Shown: in pieces, positions 27,680 to 36,944 of the stretch
How the letters are laid out: the number at the start of each line of letters is the position of its first letter
How positions within the stretch are numbered: the stretch's first letter is position 1
Assembly (NCBI RefSeq): GCF_030410485.1
Contig: NZ_JAUHHC010000002.1
Location: 930,001 to 994,000 of the forward strand
Origin: Roseateles violae
Lineage (GTDB): Bacteria > Pseudomonadota > Gammaproteobacteria > Burkholderiales > Burkholderiaceae_C
DNA length: 64,000 nt
Direction: 5' to 3'
Program-made: the position numbers and the translations under genes
Notes under the pieces: model-generated
What the model was told of the DNA's origin: nothing
The model's input: the letters and a program-made list of their open reading frames with translations, nothing else
The model's database searches: none

Positions 27680-29154
27680 GTCAATCCGCCCTGGCACAAG
27701 TACTTCGTGTGCATATAGTCATCCAGTCCGTAGCGCGAGCCTTCCCGACCATAGCCCGATTCCTTGACGCCGCCAAACGGCGCGGCCTCGGCCGCCAGCG
27801 CGCCCTCGTTGATGCCGACGATGCCGCATTCCAGCGCCTCGGCGACTCTCCAGACGCGCGCGATATCGCGCGAGTAGACGTAGGCGGCCAAGCCAAAGGG
27901 CGTGTCGTTGGCCAGGGCGATCACCTCGGCCTCGTCGGCAAAGCGGAACACCGGCACGACCGGGCCGAAGGTCTCCTCCTGCGCCAGGCGCATCGCCGGC
28001 GTCGCGCCGACCAGCACCGTCGGCGCGATGTAGTGCGGCCCGTCCTGCTCGCGCACGCGGCGCCCGCCAACGACCAGCTGCGCGCCATGGGCCAAGGCGT
28101 CGACGATGTGCTGCTCGATCTTCTCGACCGCGCGCGCATTGATCATCGGGCCGATCTGCGAAGCCGCCTCGCTGGCCGGGCCGACCTTCAAGGCGCCGAC
28201 TCTTCGCGCCAGCTTCTCGACGAAGACATCGTGGATGGCGCGGTGGACGTAGACCCGGTTCGGGCAGACGCAGGTCTGGCCGCCGTTGCGGAACTTGCTC
28301 TGCATCAGGCCTTCGACGGCCGCGTCCAGATCAGCGTCCTCGAACACGATGAAGGGCGCGTTGCCGCCTAGCTCCAGCGACAGCTTCTTCAAGGTCGAGG
28401 CCGATTCGCGCGCCAGATGCTTGCCGACCGGGGTCGAGCCGGTGAACGTGATCTTGCGCACGCGTGGGTCGGCCAGCCAGGCGTCGACGACTTCGGGCGT
28501 GCGCTCGCGCGAGGCGGTGACGATGTTCAGCACGCCCGCCGGCAGGCCGGCCTCTTCGGCCAGGCGCACCAGGGCCAGCGAGGTCAAGGGCGTGTCCTCG
28601 GCCGGCTTGCAGACGACGGTGCAGCCGGCTGCCAGCGCCGGCGCGATCTTGCGGGCGATCATCGCGGCCGGGAAGTTCCAGGGCGTGATCGCGGCGACGA
28701 CGCCGACCGACTCCTTGACGACGATCATCTTGCGGCCTGCCACCGGCGCCGGAATCACATCGCCGTAGGCGCGCGTCGCCTCCTCGGCAAACCATTCAAC
28801 ATAGCTGGCCGCATAGGCGACCTCGGCTATGCCCTCGGCCATGGGCTTGCCCTGCTCGCGCGAGATCAGCCGGCCCAGATCCTGCTGTTGTTCGAGGATC
28901 GCCGCATGCCAGCGGCGCAAGAGCCGCGCCCGCTCGCGCGCCGGCGTCGCGCGCCAGCCGGGCAGGGCGGCGGCAGCGGCATCGACGGCGGCGCGCGCCT
29001 CGGCCGGGCCGCTGTCGGGCACGGTGCCGATGCGGCTGCCGTCGGCAGGATTGCTGACTTCGAAGGCGCGGCCGTCGCCGCTGTCCTGCCAGCGCGCATT
29101 GATGAAGTTTTGCGAGCGCAGCAGCTCGCCTCGGCTCAGGGTGAGGGACGACAT
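27676..29154 (-). CDS. NAD(P)-dependent aldehyde dehydrogenase (GabD-like)
   Basis: A 492-aa aldehyde dehydrogenase. The motifs are [33 protein letters not shown], the general base in [12 protein letters not shown] and the nucleophile Cys in [15 protein letters not shown]. Sequence style is of succinate-semialdehyde dehydrogenases, which also cover alpha-ketoglutarate-semialdehyde and other semialdehydes. In this operon the substrate may be tartronate semialdehyde or ketoglutarate semialdehyde; which one cannot be decided. Start at 29154 ([12 protein letters not shown]) fits the family; upstream open frame overlaps garD and is spurious. Confidence 0.9.
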   Translation of the reverse strand: MSSLTLSRGELLRSQNFINARWQDSGDGRAFEVSNPADGSRIGTVPDSGPAEARAAVDAAAAALPGWRATPARERARLLRRWHAAILEQQQDLGRLISREQGKPMAEGIAEVAYAASYVEWFAEEATRAYGDVIPAPVAGRKMIVVKESVGVVAAITPWNFPAAMIARKIAPALAAGCTVVCKPAEDTPLTSLALVRLAEEAGLPAGVLNIVTASRERTPEVVDAWLADPRVRKITFTGSTPVGKHLARESASTLKKLSLELGGNAPFIVFEDADLDAAVEGLMQSKFRNGGQTCVCPNRVYVHRAIHDVFVEKLARRVGALKVGPASEAASQIGPMINARAVEKIEQHIVDALAHGAQLVVGGRRVREQDGPHYIAPTVLVGATPAMRLAQEETFGPVVPVFRFADEAEVIALANDTPFGLAAYVYSRDIARVWRVAEALECGIVGINEGALAAEAAPFGGVKESGYGREGSRYGLDDYMHTKYLCQGGLT

Positions 29155-29168
29155 GGAGAGTGAGTCTT

Positions 29169-30701
29169 TCAGGTGACGATGCCCAACTGCCAGGGCACGA
29201 ATTCGTTGTCGCCGAGGCCCAGCTCTTCGCTCTTGGTAGGCCGGCCCGAGGCCGCCTGCAGAATGGCCTCGAAGATTTCTTGGCCCAGCTCTTCGACCGT
29301 GGCCCGGCCATCGACGACGACGCCGCAGTTGATGTCCATGTCTTCCTGCAGGCGCTCGTACATGGCGGTGTTGCTGGCCAGCTTGAGCGAGGGCACCGGC
29401 TTGGCGCCGAACATCGAGCCGCGGCCGGTGGTGAAGCAGATGAGGTTGGCGCCGCTGGCGATCTGACCGGTGGCCGAGCAGGGGTCGAAGCCGGGCGAGT
29501 CCATGAAGACAAAGCCGCGCTCGGTGATCGGTTCGGCGTATTCGTAGACGGCGTTGAGCGGCGTCGTGCCGCCCTTCATCGCCGAGCCCAGGCTCTTCTC
29601 GAAGATATTGGCGATGCCGCCGGCCTGGTTGCCGGCGACGACGACGCCGTTCATCTGCCCGCTCTGGCCGCGCGAATAGTCCTTCCACCACTCGATGCGA
29701 TCGAGCAGCTTCTGGCCGACGGCCGGGCTCACCGCGCGGCGGGTCAGCATGTCCTCGACGCCATAGATCTCGGGCGTTTCCGACAGCACGGCCGTGCCGC
29801 CATGGCGCACCAGGATGTCCATCGCGGCACCCAGCGCCGGATTGGCGCTGATGCTGGAGAAGCCGTCCGAGCCACCGCATTGCAGGCCGATCACCAGGTG
29901 TTTCGCGCTGACCGGCTGGCGCTGCACGTCGTTGGCCGCCGGCAGCAGCTTCTTCACCTCGGCAATGCCGGCCTCGATGGTGGCCCGCGTGCCGCCGCAG
30001 TTCTGCATATTGAAGGCGATCAGCTTCGGCCCGCGTTCCAGCCCCTGGCTGGCCAGCAGATCGGCGATCTGGTTGCGCTCGCAGCCCAGACCGACGATCA
30101 GCACGGCGGCCAGGTTCGGATGCCGCGCATAGCCGGCCAAGGTGCGGCGCAGCACATCGAAGCCGGCGCCCGGCGTGGACATGCCGCAGCCGCTGTTGTG
30201 GGTGAAGGCGACGACGCCGTCGACATGGGGGAATTCGGCCAGCCGCTCCGGCGTGAACCAGTCGGCGATGCGGCGCGAGACGGTGGCCGAGCAGTTCACC
30301 GAGGATAGGATGCCGATGTAGTTGCGCGTCGCGACACGGCCATCCGGCCGCACGATGCCCATGAAGCTGGCCTGCTGGTCTTCCGGCAGTAGCTCGACCG
30401 GCCGCACATCGGCGCAGAAGGCCGGGTCGCGGTCGAACTCCTCGAAGCGCAGATTGTGCGTGTGCACATGCTCGCCGGCCTCGATGTCGCGGGCGGCAAA
30501 GCCGATCACCGTGTTGTACTTGCGCACCTGCGCGCCGGCGGCGATCGCTTGCGCGGCGATCTTGTGGCCGGCCGCCACCTGGGCACGCACTCGCAGGCCC
30601 AGGTCCTCGATCTGCTGGCCCAGCGCGATCGGCTCGCGCGCGACCAGGATGTTGTCGTTCGCGTGCAGCCGGATCAGCGGCGAGGCGGTGATGGTGGCCA
30701 T
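29169..30701 (-). CDS. garD: galactarate dehydratase (GarD, UxaA/SAF-domain family)
   Basis: A 510-aa dehydratase. An N-terminal SAF domain (about residues 10-85: IRLHANDNILVA, AGEHVHTHNL) is followed by the large UxaA-type domain with YIGILSSVNCSATVSRRI, FTHNSGCGMSTPGAGFD, VGLGCERNQI, LQCGGSDGFSSISANPALG and ICFTTGRGSMFGAKPVPSLKLASN; several segments carry the conserved Cys. GarD dehydrates galactarate to 5-keto-4-deoxyglucarate. UxaA-type altronate or glucarate substrates remain possible. It lies 6 bp after the Bug binding-protein gene. Confidence 0.88.
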   Translation of the reverse strand: MATITASPLIRLHANDNILVAREPIALGQQIEDLGLRVRAQVAAGHKIAAQAIAAGAQVRKYNTVIGFAARDIEAGEHVHTHNLRFEEFDRDPAFCADVRPVELLPEDQQASFMGIVRPDGRVATRNYIGILSSVNCSATVSRRIADWFTPERLAEFPHVDGVVAFTHNSGCGMSTPGAGFDVLRRTLAGYARHPNLAAVLIVGLGCERNQIADLLASQGLERGPKLIAFNMQNCGGTRATIEAGIAEVKKLLPAANDVQRQPVSAKHLVIGLQCGGSDGFSSISANPALGAAMDILVRHGGTAVLSETPEIYGVEDMLTRRAVSPAVGQKLLDRIEWWKDYSRGQSGQMNGVVVAGNQAGGIANIFEKSLGSAMKGGTTPLNAVYEYAEPITERGFVFMDSPGFDPCSATGQIASGANLICFTTGRGSMFGAKPVPSLKLASNTAMYERLQEDMDINCGVVVDGRATVEELGQEIFEAILQAASGRPTKSEELGLGDNEFVPWQLGIVT

Positions 30702-30707
30702 CGCGGA

Positions 30708-31706
30708 TCAGCCCTTCGCAATGAGTTCTTTGAGCTTCAGACGCTCGATCAATTGCGTTTCCTTGCGGTAGGTCGCAGCCACATATTTCTCGTAGTCGGC
30801 GGCGTCCAGGTACATCAAGGGGGCGTCGATCTTGGCGCAGGCCGCCGCGAACTCCGGGCTGGCCGCGGCGACACGGAAGGCCTCGCGCAGCTTGGCGGCG
30901 ACGGCCGGGTCCAGACCCTTGGGCGCGCCGATGCCGTTCGGCGCATCGACGACGACGTTGTAGCCGGCGTCCTTCAGGGTCGGCACGTCCTTGAATTCGG
31001 CCGTGCGCTGCTCACCCCAGGTGGCCAAGAGGCGCAGCTTGCCCGAGCGCACATGCGGCGCCCAGGAGCTCGAATCGGCCAGAGCGTCCACATGGTCGCC
31101 CAGCAGCGCCTGCAGCGCCTCGGAGCCGCCCTTGAAGGGGATGTGGTTCAGCTCGATGCCGGCGGCCAGCGCGAACTCCTCCATGCCCACATGGGTCGCA
31201 CCGCCGACGCCGGCGCTGGCGTAGGTGATCTTGCCCGGCTGCGCCTTGGCCGCGGCGACGAAGTCCTTCAGCGTCTTCCAGGGCGCCGTGGCCGGCACGG
31301 CGATGCCGAAGGTCTGGCCCGAGACGCGGGCGATGTAGCTGAAGTCCTTCAGCGGATCGAGCTGCACCGAGCCCAGCTGCGAGAAGCGCGTCACCGAGAT
31401 CGGGATCTGGCCGACCGTGTAGCCGTCCGGCTTGGCGCTGGCCAGCGCCTTGACACCCAGCATGCCCGAGGCGCCGGCGCGGTTCTCGACGACGATGGTC
31501 TGGCCCAGCGACTTCGAGGCGGCGGCGCACAGCGCGCGCATCGTGGTATCGGCCGTGCCGCCGGCCGGCCAGGGGCAGATGAAGGTGATCGGGCGCTCCG
31601 GGTAGCCGGCGGCCAGCGCGCGGCCCAGCGGGCTCAGCGTGGCGGCCAGACCGAGACCGCCGAGCAGCAGATGTCGGCGCTTCAGGTTCGAGATCGTCGT
31701 CGTCAT
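30708..31706 (-). CDS. Bug-family tripartite tricarboxylate transporter substrate-binding protein
   Basis: A 332-aa periplasmic binding protein. A Tat-like signal (LKRRHLLLGGLGLAATLSPLG) precedes YPERPITFICPWPAGGTADTTMRA, VVENRAGASGMLG and ITYASAGVGGATHVGMEEF, the pattern of Bug (TctC-type) proteins. They feed small organic acids to TctAB permeases, which are absent here. As first gene of the operon, its ligand is probably a sugar diacid such as galactarate or glucarate (inference). GGAG lies upstream of the ATG at 31706. Confidence 0.92.
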   Translation of the reverse strand: MTTTISNLKRRHLLLGGLGLAATLSPLGRALAAGYPERPITFICPWPAGGTADTTMRALCAAASKSLGQTIVVENRAGASGMLGVKALASAKPDGYTVGQIPISVTRFSQLGSVQLDPLKDFSYIARVSGQTFGIAVPATAPWKTLKDFVAAAKAQPGKITYASAGVGGATHVGMEEFALAAGIELNHIPFKGGSEALQALLGDHVDALADSSSWAPHVRSGKLRLLATWGEQRTAEFKDVPTLKDAGYNVVVDAPNGIGAPKGLDPAVAAKLREAFRVAAASPEFAAACAKIDAPLMYLDAADYEKYVAATYRKETQLIERLKLKELIAKG

Positions 31707-31744
31707 GGGGCTTGTCTCCTGCCATGTAGGGATTCAGGTGCCGC

Positions 31745-31805
31745 CATTCTTGGATATCGCTTCATTACAATCCAATCATATTTTTGACTGTCTTCATTGC
31801 CGGGA
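31745..31805. promoter_or_regulatory. AT-rich divergent control region (LysR / sugar-acid operon)
   Basis: The 103-bp gap is clearly AT-richer than its surroundings. On the minus strand TTGGAT, 18 bp and AAGAAT form a plausible promoter for the Bug-garD operon. LysR sites are probably here too, but I could not settle on one T-N11-A pair. Confidence 0.4.
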
Positions 31806-31809
31806 GGTT

Positions 31810-32760
31810 ATGTTGAGCGACACCGATCGCGTCCTGCGCTCGAACCTCAAGCTGCGCCATCTGCAGCTGCTGGTCGCGCTGGACGAGTTCCGCCACATCG
31901 GCCGGGCGGCCGAGTTCCTGTCGGTGACGCAGCCGGCCGTGTCCAAGACCCTGGCCGAGATCGAGCGCATGTTCGACCTGGCCCTGTTCAGCCGCTCGAC
32001 CCGCGGCACCGAGCCGACGCCCTATGGCGCCAGCGTCGTGCGCTTCGCCCGCTCGGTGCTGGCCGACTACGACCGCACCCGCGACGAGATCGCCGCCGTG
32101 GCCAGCGGCGCGGCCGGCCGCACCCATGTCGGCGCGATGGTGGTGGCGATGCCGGGCCTCTTGAGCGACGCGATCGCGCGGCTGAAGGCGCAATCGGCGC
32201 AAACCTCGGTGCTGGTCGAGGAGGGCGACCTGACCCGCTTGCTGCCGCGCCTGCGCGTCGGCGAACTGGACCTGATCGTCGGCCGGCTGGAGCCCGGCTA
32301 TGCGGCGCCGGACCTGGAGACCGAGGCGCTGTACGAGGAGGGCATGGCCATCGTCGTGCGGCCCGAGCATCCGCTGCGCCGGCTCGAGAAGCCGCCCGGC
32401 TGGGCCGAGCTCGCCGGGCAGGCCTGGGTCGTGCCGCCGCCCTGGGCGTCCTCACGGATCAAGCTGAACCAGATGTTCTACCAGCACGGCCTGAACCCGC
32501 CGGTCGACCTGATCGAGACGGCGTCTTTCCTGGCCACGCTGTGCGCCGTTCGCGAACGCGGCTGCGTCGGCTTCGTCGCCAGCCAGGTCGCCAGGCACTT
32601 CGAGCGCGAGGGCCTGCTGGCCACGCTGGACGTCGAGGTACCGATCGCGCTGCCGCCTGTCGGGATCATCACGATGAGGGGGCGGATGCGCACGCCGGCC
32701 AGCGAGCAGTTGATCGCCTGCCTGCGAGACGCGGTGGACGGCCTGGGGGCGCGGCCCTGA
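31810..32760 (+). CDS. LysR-family transcriptional regulator of the sugar-acid operon
   Basis: A 316-aa LysR regulator. The winged helix spans about residues 12-72 (LRHLQLLVALDEFRHIGRAA, VTQPAVSKTLAEIERMFDLALF) and the rest is a substrate-binding domain. It resembles GbpR/CatM-like LysR proteins that control sugar-acid genes. The start at 31810 has GGGAGG only two bases upstream, so TTG at 31813 is also possible; an open frame to 31639 is not coding. It is divergent from the Bug-garD operon across 103 bp, the usual layout for a LysR activator and target. Confidence 0.9.
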   Translation: MLSDTDRVLRSNLKLRHLQLLVALDEFRHIGRAAEFLSVTQPAVSKTLAEIERMFDLALFSRSTRGTEPTPYGASVVRFARSVLADYDRTRDEIAAVASGAAGRTHVGAMVVAMPGLLSDAIARLKAQSAQTSVLVEEGDLTRLLPRLRVGELDLIVGRLEPGYAAPDLETEALYEEGMAIVVRPEHPLRRLEKPPGWAELAGQAWVVPPPWASSRIKLNQMFYQHGLNPPVDLIETASFLATLCAVRERGCVGFVASQVARHFEREGLLATLDVEVPIALPPVGIITMRGRMRTPASEQLIACLRDAVDGLGARP

Positions 32761-32781
32761 GGCAGGGGCGCGCGTGCCGCC

Positions 32782-33600
32782 CTAGCGCTCGACGGCGACG
32801 ATATGCGCCTGGATCTTCCCCTCGACGGCACCCTGGCCGAAGCGCCGGCCGATCTCTGCCGCGGCGGCCGCCGTGGCCTCCGACAAGCGCGAAGGCGCCC
32901 GGGTCTCGATCTCGGTCCTGAGCAGCGTTCCCTGGCAGTAGGCGATGGCCGGAATATTGGGCGAAGCGGCGCGGCTCGTTGCCGCCAGCGTGCTGATCAT
33001 GGCCGGGCGCACGAAGCCGCCCGCGGCCAGGTCTTCGGCAATCGCCGTGGTGTCGCCGTAGCCATGCGGGACGCGGGCCATGAAGCGGGGCGGATCGGAA
33101 GGAAACATCTGCTGCAGCGCGAAGGTGACCGCGTCGGCGAACTCGTTGTGCTCGATCCGGTCCCAGGCATTGAAGACGAACGCGCCGCCGGGGCGCAGGA
33201 CGCGTCGGGCTTCGGAGAAGGCCCGGGGCTTGTCCGGAAAGAACATCACGCCGAACTGGCAGACGACGAGATCGAAGCTTTGGTCGGCAAAGGGCAGCTG
33301 CGTCGCGTCGGCCTGGCGCCATTGGACGGGGCGGCTCGTGCCGACCTCGATGGCCCGGTCGAGCATGGCCTGGTTCAGATCGGTCGCGACGATCCCCACC
33401 TCGGGCGCCAGCGCGCGTGCCAGCTGCCGGGTGACGACGCCCGTGCCCGCGGCGATCTCCAGCAGCTTGGATGGCCGCCGGCTCGCCACCCTGGCGGCCA
33501 GATCGGCCGCATAGGGCTCGAAGATCAGCGGGACCATGTACTCGTCGTAGAGCTGCGGAATCGAGCCCGTGAACAGACGATCCTGATCGGATGCCGACAT
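32782..33600 (-). CDS. SAM-dependent class I methyltransferase
   Basis: A 272-aa protein with motif I as LLEIAAGTGVVTRQLA, motif II-like VGIVATDLNQAMLD, QADATQLPFADQSFDLVVCQFGVMFF and RRVLRPGGAFVFNAWD, the Methyltransf_11 pattern of UbiE-like enzymes. The C-terminal third is a helical cap. Substrate unknown. GGAGG five bases before the ATG at 33600 decides the start; the longer frame to 33753 is not supported. It follows the FAD-oxidase gene on the same strand after 106 bp. Confidence 0.88.
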   Translation of the reverse strand: MSASDQDRLFTGSIPQLYDEYMVPLIFEPYAADLAARVASRRPSKLLEIAAGTGVVTRQLARALAPEVGIVATDLNQAMLDRAIEVGTSRPVQWRQADATQLPFADQSFDLVVCQFGVMFFPDKPRAFSEARRVLRPGGAFVFNAWDRIEHNEFADAVTFALQQMFPSDPPRFMARVPHGYGDTTAIAEDLAAGGFVRPAMISTLAATSRAASPNIPAIAYCQGTLLRTEIETRAPSRLSEATAAAAAEIGRRFGQGAVEGKIQAHIVAVER

Positions 33601-33706
33601 CGCACCTCCGGCTTGCTGGCGCCCGCCCGCTTGCTCGCTCGCTCGCCCGTTCACTCGCGGCGGCGCACGGCCCACCATACCACCGGGCGCGAACGCCGCC
33701 GCGCAT

Positions 33707-35131
33707 TCAGCCGCAGACGCTCTTCGTGTGGCGGAACAGGTTCTCCGGGTCATAGCGCCGCTTTAGCGCCGCCAGCCGGTCCAGGGTGGCGCGGCCGTAG
33801 GCCGCCTCGATGCGGTCCGCGCCTTCCTCCTCGGTCAGGAAGTTGATGTAGGTGCCGCCGGTCGAGCAGGCGCGGGTGGCCTCGAAGCAGTCGCGCGCCC
33901 AGCGGATATTGATTTCGTCGTCCTCCGGCTTTTCCCAGGAGCCGGTGATGTTCAGCACATAGGCGGCGTCGCGGTTGCCGGCCGGCGAATGCTCCGCCGG
34001 CAGATCGCCTAATGCGCCCTGGATCTGGAACATCAGGATGGCCGAATGCGGCGAGCGGATGCGGGCCGCATGCGCGACGGCGGTGTCGATCATCTCGGGC
34101 CCGATGCCGGGCAGGTAATGCGACTTCCAGTAGTAGCGCCGGCCCTTGGGCTGGGTCGCGTCGAGCAGGCTCTGCATCTGCACATAGGGCCGGCGCGTCA
34201 CGATGTCGGCAAGCGGGCGGCCGGTCGCTCGCAGCGGCGCCAGCAGCGCCTCGCCGTCCTCGATCTTGCCGCTGTGGCAGACGAAGATCGCGACGATGGG
34301 CTGGCCGTGCACCTCCTTGGGCAGCCAGGGCGCCGGCGGCGCGATGCGCAGCACGGCCACGCTGGTCAGCTCGCGCGGCGCCTCAGCGCTGAATTTGCGG
34401 TAGGCCTCGAGCACCTCTTTCGCGTCCTTGCCCTGCCAGGCGATCGCGCCGCCGAGGATCTCGGGGCCGACCGGATACAGCCGGTATTCGAAGGAGGTGA
34501 CGATGCCGAAATTGCCGCTGCCGCCGCGCAGCGCCCAGAACAGCTCGGCGTTCTGCTCGGCCGAGGCCTGCACGACGCTGCCGTCGGCGGTGACGACCTC
34601 CATCGAGATCAGGTTGTCGCAGGTCCAGCCATGGCGGCGCGTCAGATAGCCGAAACCGCCGCCGACGGTCAGGCCGGCGATGCCGGTGGCCGAGACGAAG
34701 CCCAGCACGGCGGCCAAGCCGTGCAGCTGCGTCTCGCGGTCGACGTCGCCCAGGGTGCAGCCGGCCTGGGCGCGAGCCCTGCGGCCGGTGGGATCGACCC
34801 AGACGCCGCGCAGCAGCGACATGTCGATCATCAGCCCGCCCTCGCAGACCGACAGGCCGGCGATGTTGTGCCCGCCGCCGCGCACCGAGCACAGCAGGCG
34901 GTGCTGGCGCGCGAAGCGCACCGCCTGCACGACGTCGGCCGTGCCGCTGCAGCGCGCGATCAGGCCCGGGCGGCGATCGATCATCGCGTTCCAGATCTTG
35001 CGCACCTCCTCATAGGCCGGGTCCTCCGGCGCCAGCACCGGCCCCTTGAAGGCGGTCCGGAAGGCCTGCAGCGCCTCCGGCGGGAGTTCGACCGTGCCGC
35101 CGTCCATCTGCGCCAACTTGATGTTTGCCAT
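33707..35131 (-). CDS. FAD-linked oxidase, berberine-bridge-enzyme type
   Basis: A 474-aa oxidase with FAD_binding_4 (about residues 50-200) and a C-terminal BBE domain (RRYDPENLFRHTKSV). SVRGGGHNIAG carries the His and HGWTCDNL the Cys that in this family bind FAD bicovalently. The middle has GLTVGGGFGYLTRRHGW and LFWALRGGSGNFGIV. Such enzymes oxidise sugars, alkaloids or aromatic alcohols; the substrate here is unknown. No signal peptide. GGAGG eight bases before the ATG at 35131 fixes the start. It is divergent from a HxlR-type regulator. Confidence 0.92.
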   Translation of the reverse strand: MANIKLAQMDGGTVELPPEALQAFRTAFKGPVLAPEDPAYEEVRKIWNAMIDRRPGLIARCSGTADVVQAVRFARQHRLLCSVRGGGHNIAGLSVCEGGLMIDMSLLRGVWVDPTGRRARAQAGCTLGDVDRETQLHGLAAVLGFVSATGIAGLTVGGGFGYLTRRHGWTCDNLISMEVVTADGSVVQASAEQNAELFWALRGGSGNFGIVTSFEYRLYPVGPEILGGAIAWQGKDAKEVLEAYRKFSAEAPRELTSVAVLRIAPPAPWLPKEVHGQPIVAIFVCHSGKIEDGEALLAPLRATGRPLADIVTRRPYVQMQSLLDATQPKGRRYYWKSHYLPGIGPEMIDTAVAHAARIRSPHSAILMFQIQGALGDLPAEHSPAGNRDAAYVLNITGSWEKPEDDEINIRWARDCFEATRACSTGGTYINFLTEEEGADRIEAAYGRATLDRLAALKRRYDPENLFRHTKSVCG

Positions 35132-35199
35132 GAAGGGCCTCCGATGAATGATTGAATGAATGGAAGGAAGAACCGGTGGGGATCGGGTTTGCGATCTCG

Positions 35200-35282
35200 G
35201 CGAAAGCATGCAGTGACAAGGCGCTCGCCGCCAGTCCAGAATCTGAAGCGTTTGGGCTTGGGGGCGCGAAAGCATGGAGTCA
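35200..35282 (+). repeat. 17-bp direct repeat in the FAD oxidase / HxlR gap
   Basis: GCGAAAGCATGCAGTGA at 35200-35216 and GCGAAAGCATGGAGTCA at 35266-35282 match at 15 of 17 positions and are 66 bp apart. The second copy contains the HxlR start codon. They may be regulator-binding sites or the trace of a duplication. Confidence 0.5.
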
Positions 35283-36002
35283 TCGAGCTACGGCCAGTTC
35301 TGCACCATCGCGCGCGGCGCCGAGATCCTGTGCGAGCGCTGGACCCCCTTGGTCGTGCGCGAGCTGCTGTGCGGCAGCCGGCGCTTCAACGATCTGCACC
35401 GCGGCGTGCCGCGCATGTCCACCAGTCTGCTGGCCCAGCGCCTGCAGCGGCTGGAGGAAGCCGGGGTCGTGCGGCGCAGCGCCGTCGGCAAGGTCTGGGA
35501 ATACGGCCTGACCGAGGCCGGCGAGGATCTGCGGCCCATCATCATGGCGCTCGGTCACTGGGGTGCGCGCTGGGTCGGCAGCCGCCTGCGCGACGGCGAA
35601 CTCGATGCCGGCCTGCTGATGTGGGACATCCGCCGCTTCGTGAACCTGCCGGAGTTCCCGCCCCGGCCGGTCGTCATCAGCTTCCGCTTCCGCGACGCGC
35701 GGCCGCACGAGGGCGCCTGGTGGCTGGTGGTCGAGAACGGCGCCGCCGACCTGTGCCGCGATGACCCGGGGCGAGACCTGACCCTGGTCGTCGACTCGAC
35801 GGTGCGCGCGCTGACCGAGGTGTGGGGAGGCGACCGGACACCCGAGCAGGTGCTGCAGTCGCACGAGGTCCGCGTCGACGGGGCCAGGCGCGACGCGGAG
35901 GATCTGTGGCGCTGGCTGGGCACCAGCGTGTTCGCCTCGACGAGGCGGGCCGCGCTCGCCGAGGAAGATGTCGTCCGCGGCCCTCAGGCAAGCGCTGGAT
36001 AG
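35274..36002 (+). CDS. HxlR-type winged-helix regulator with extra C-terminal domain
   Basis: A 242-aa protein. Residues 1-95 are a HxlR domain (CTIARGAEILCERWTPLVVREL, MSTSLLAQRLQRLEEAGVVRR, YGLTEAGEDLRPII). The further 140 residues are not usual for HxlR, which is commonly 110-130 aa; they resemble an SCP2-like ligand-binding fold (ISFRFRDARPHEGAWWLVV, DLTLVVDSTVRALTEVW). It is divergent from the FAD oxidase gene and probably regulates it. The last 19 bp overlap the convergent PEP-CTERM gene. Confidence 0.87.
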   Translation: MESSSYGQFCTIARGAEILCERWTPLVVRELLCGSRRFNDLHRGVPRMSTSLLAQRLQRLEEAGVVRRSAVGKVWEYGLTEAGEDLRPIIMALGHWGARWVGSRLRDGELDAGLLMWDIRRFVNLPEFPPRPVVISFRFRDARPHEGAWWLVVENGAADLCRDDPGRDLTLVVDSTVRALTEVWGGDRTPEQVLQSHEVRVDGARRDAEDLWRWLGTSVFASTRRAALAEEDVVRGPQASAG

Positions 36003-36715
36003 CCTCGTCGGCTGAGGTGGCTGGACGAGCGCCGCCCGGCGACACTCAGCACCGCCCCCAGCCCCAGCACCCAAAGCCCCGCCCTCGCGGGCTCCGGCAC
36101 CGGCAGCGCCGACACATGGATCTCGATGCCGCGCGCCTCGAAGCTGCCGCCTGAGGGGAAGTCGATGCGCTGCTCGGTCGACTGCACGTCCCACGGCGAG
36201 CAGCCGAACACGCCGGTGTCGTCGGTGCCGCAGTTGCGGGTCGCCACCTGCGTGACCGTGGTTTGCTGGGTGTTGCTGGTCCAGCTGCCGTTCAGCTCCA
36301 GGTAGTGGAGACCGGGCTGCGTGAAGGGCAGGGAAATAGTCCAGTGGTCCGAAAAGCCCGCGCCGGGAAAGGCGGCCGGGTGCAGCAGCAGTTCCCGGCC
36401 GATGGCGCTGATGGACAGCGAGACGCTGTCGAGCAGCTCCGAGGCGGTGACGGTGCGGCCGACCTCCCAGATCTGCGGGCCTTCCGCCGGGTCCGGCTCC
36501 GGCGAGCTTTCGGTGTAGGAGCCGGCTGTCGTCTGCACGCTGAACCAGGCCGTCAGCTCCACCGATTCGCCGGCCAGCACCGCCGTGCTGCTGGCCCCGA
36601 AGGAATCGATCTGGCCGCTGGCGGCGCTGGCCGCGGCGCTGGCGCTCAGCAGCCCCACGAGACAAAGCATGGGAAGCAAAGATGCGCTCGGAACGCTTCG
36701 GTTCGTCTTCATCAT
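35984..36715 (-). CDS. PEP-CTERM-anchored secreted protein
   Basis: A 243-aa secreted protein with a signal peptide (SLLPMLCLVGLLSASAAASA) and a C-terminal sorting tail: the VPEP motif, a hydrophobic segment (AGLWVLGLGAVLSVAG) and a basic end (RRSSSHLSRRG). Exosortase cleaves such tails and delivers the protein to the outside, often into exopolysaccharide. The body is a Ser/Thr-rich beta-type domain with two Cys (RNCGTD, VFGCSP). Function unknown. GGAG six bases before the ATG at 36715 supports the start; a longer frame to 36952 does not keep the signal peptide at the N-terminus. Confidence 0.85.
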   Translation of the reverse strand: MMKTNRSVPSASLLPMLCLVGLLSASAAASAASGQIDSFGASSTAVLAGESVELTAWFSVQTTAGSYTESSPEPDPAEGPQIWEVGRTVTASELLDSVSLSISAIGRELLLHPAAFPGAGFSDHWTISLPFTQPGLHYLELNGSWTSNTQQTTVTQVATRNCGTDDTGVFGCSPWDVQSTEQRIDFPSGGSFEARGIEIHVSALPVPEPARAGLWVLGLGAVLSVAGRRSSSHLSRRGYPALA

Positions 36716-36944
36716 CAGAACTCCATGAACCCGAGGCCATGCAGACGCCGCCGGCGAGCGAGCAAGTCTAGGAGAAGGCACGCGCCGCAGAGCGGCGCTG
36801 GGGCCTGCGAGATAGGGAGAGGCTGCAGCGAAGAGGCCGCGCGACTTGCGGGATATCCGGGCGCGAGCGGCGCGGGCATGATCGGCGCGCTTTTTCTTCC
36901 CGACCGGCCTGCCCGGCTTCCCGCCAATGCAAGGAGTCCCGTCC

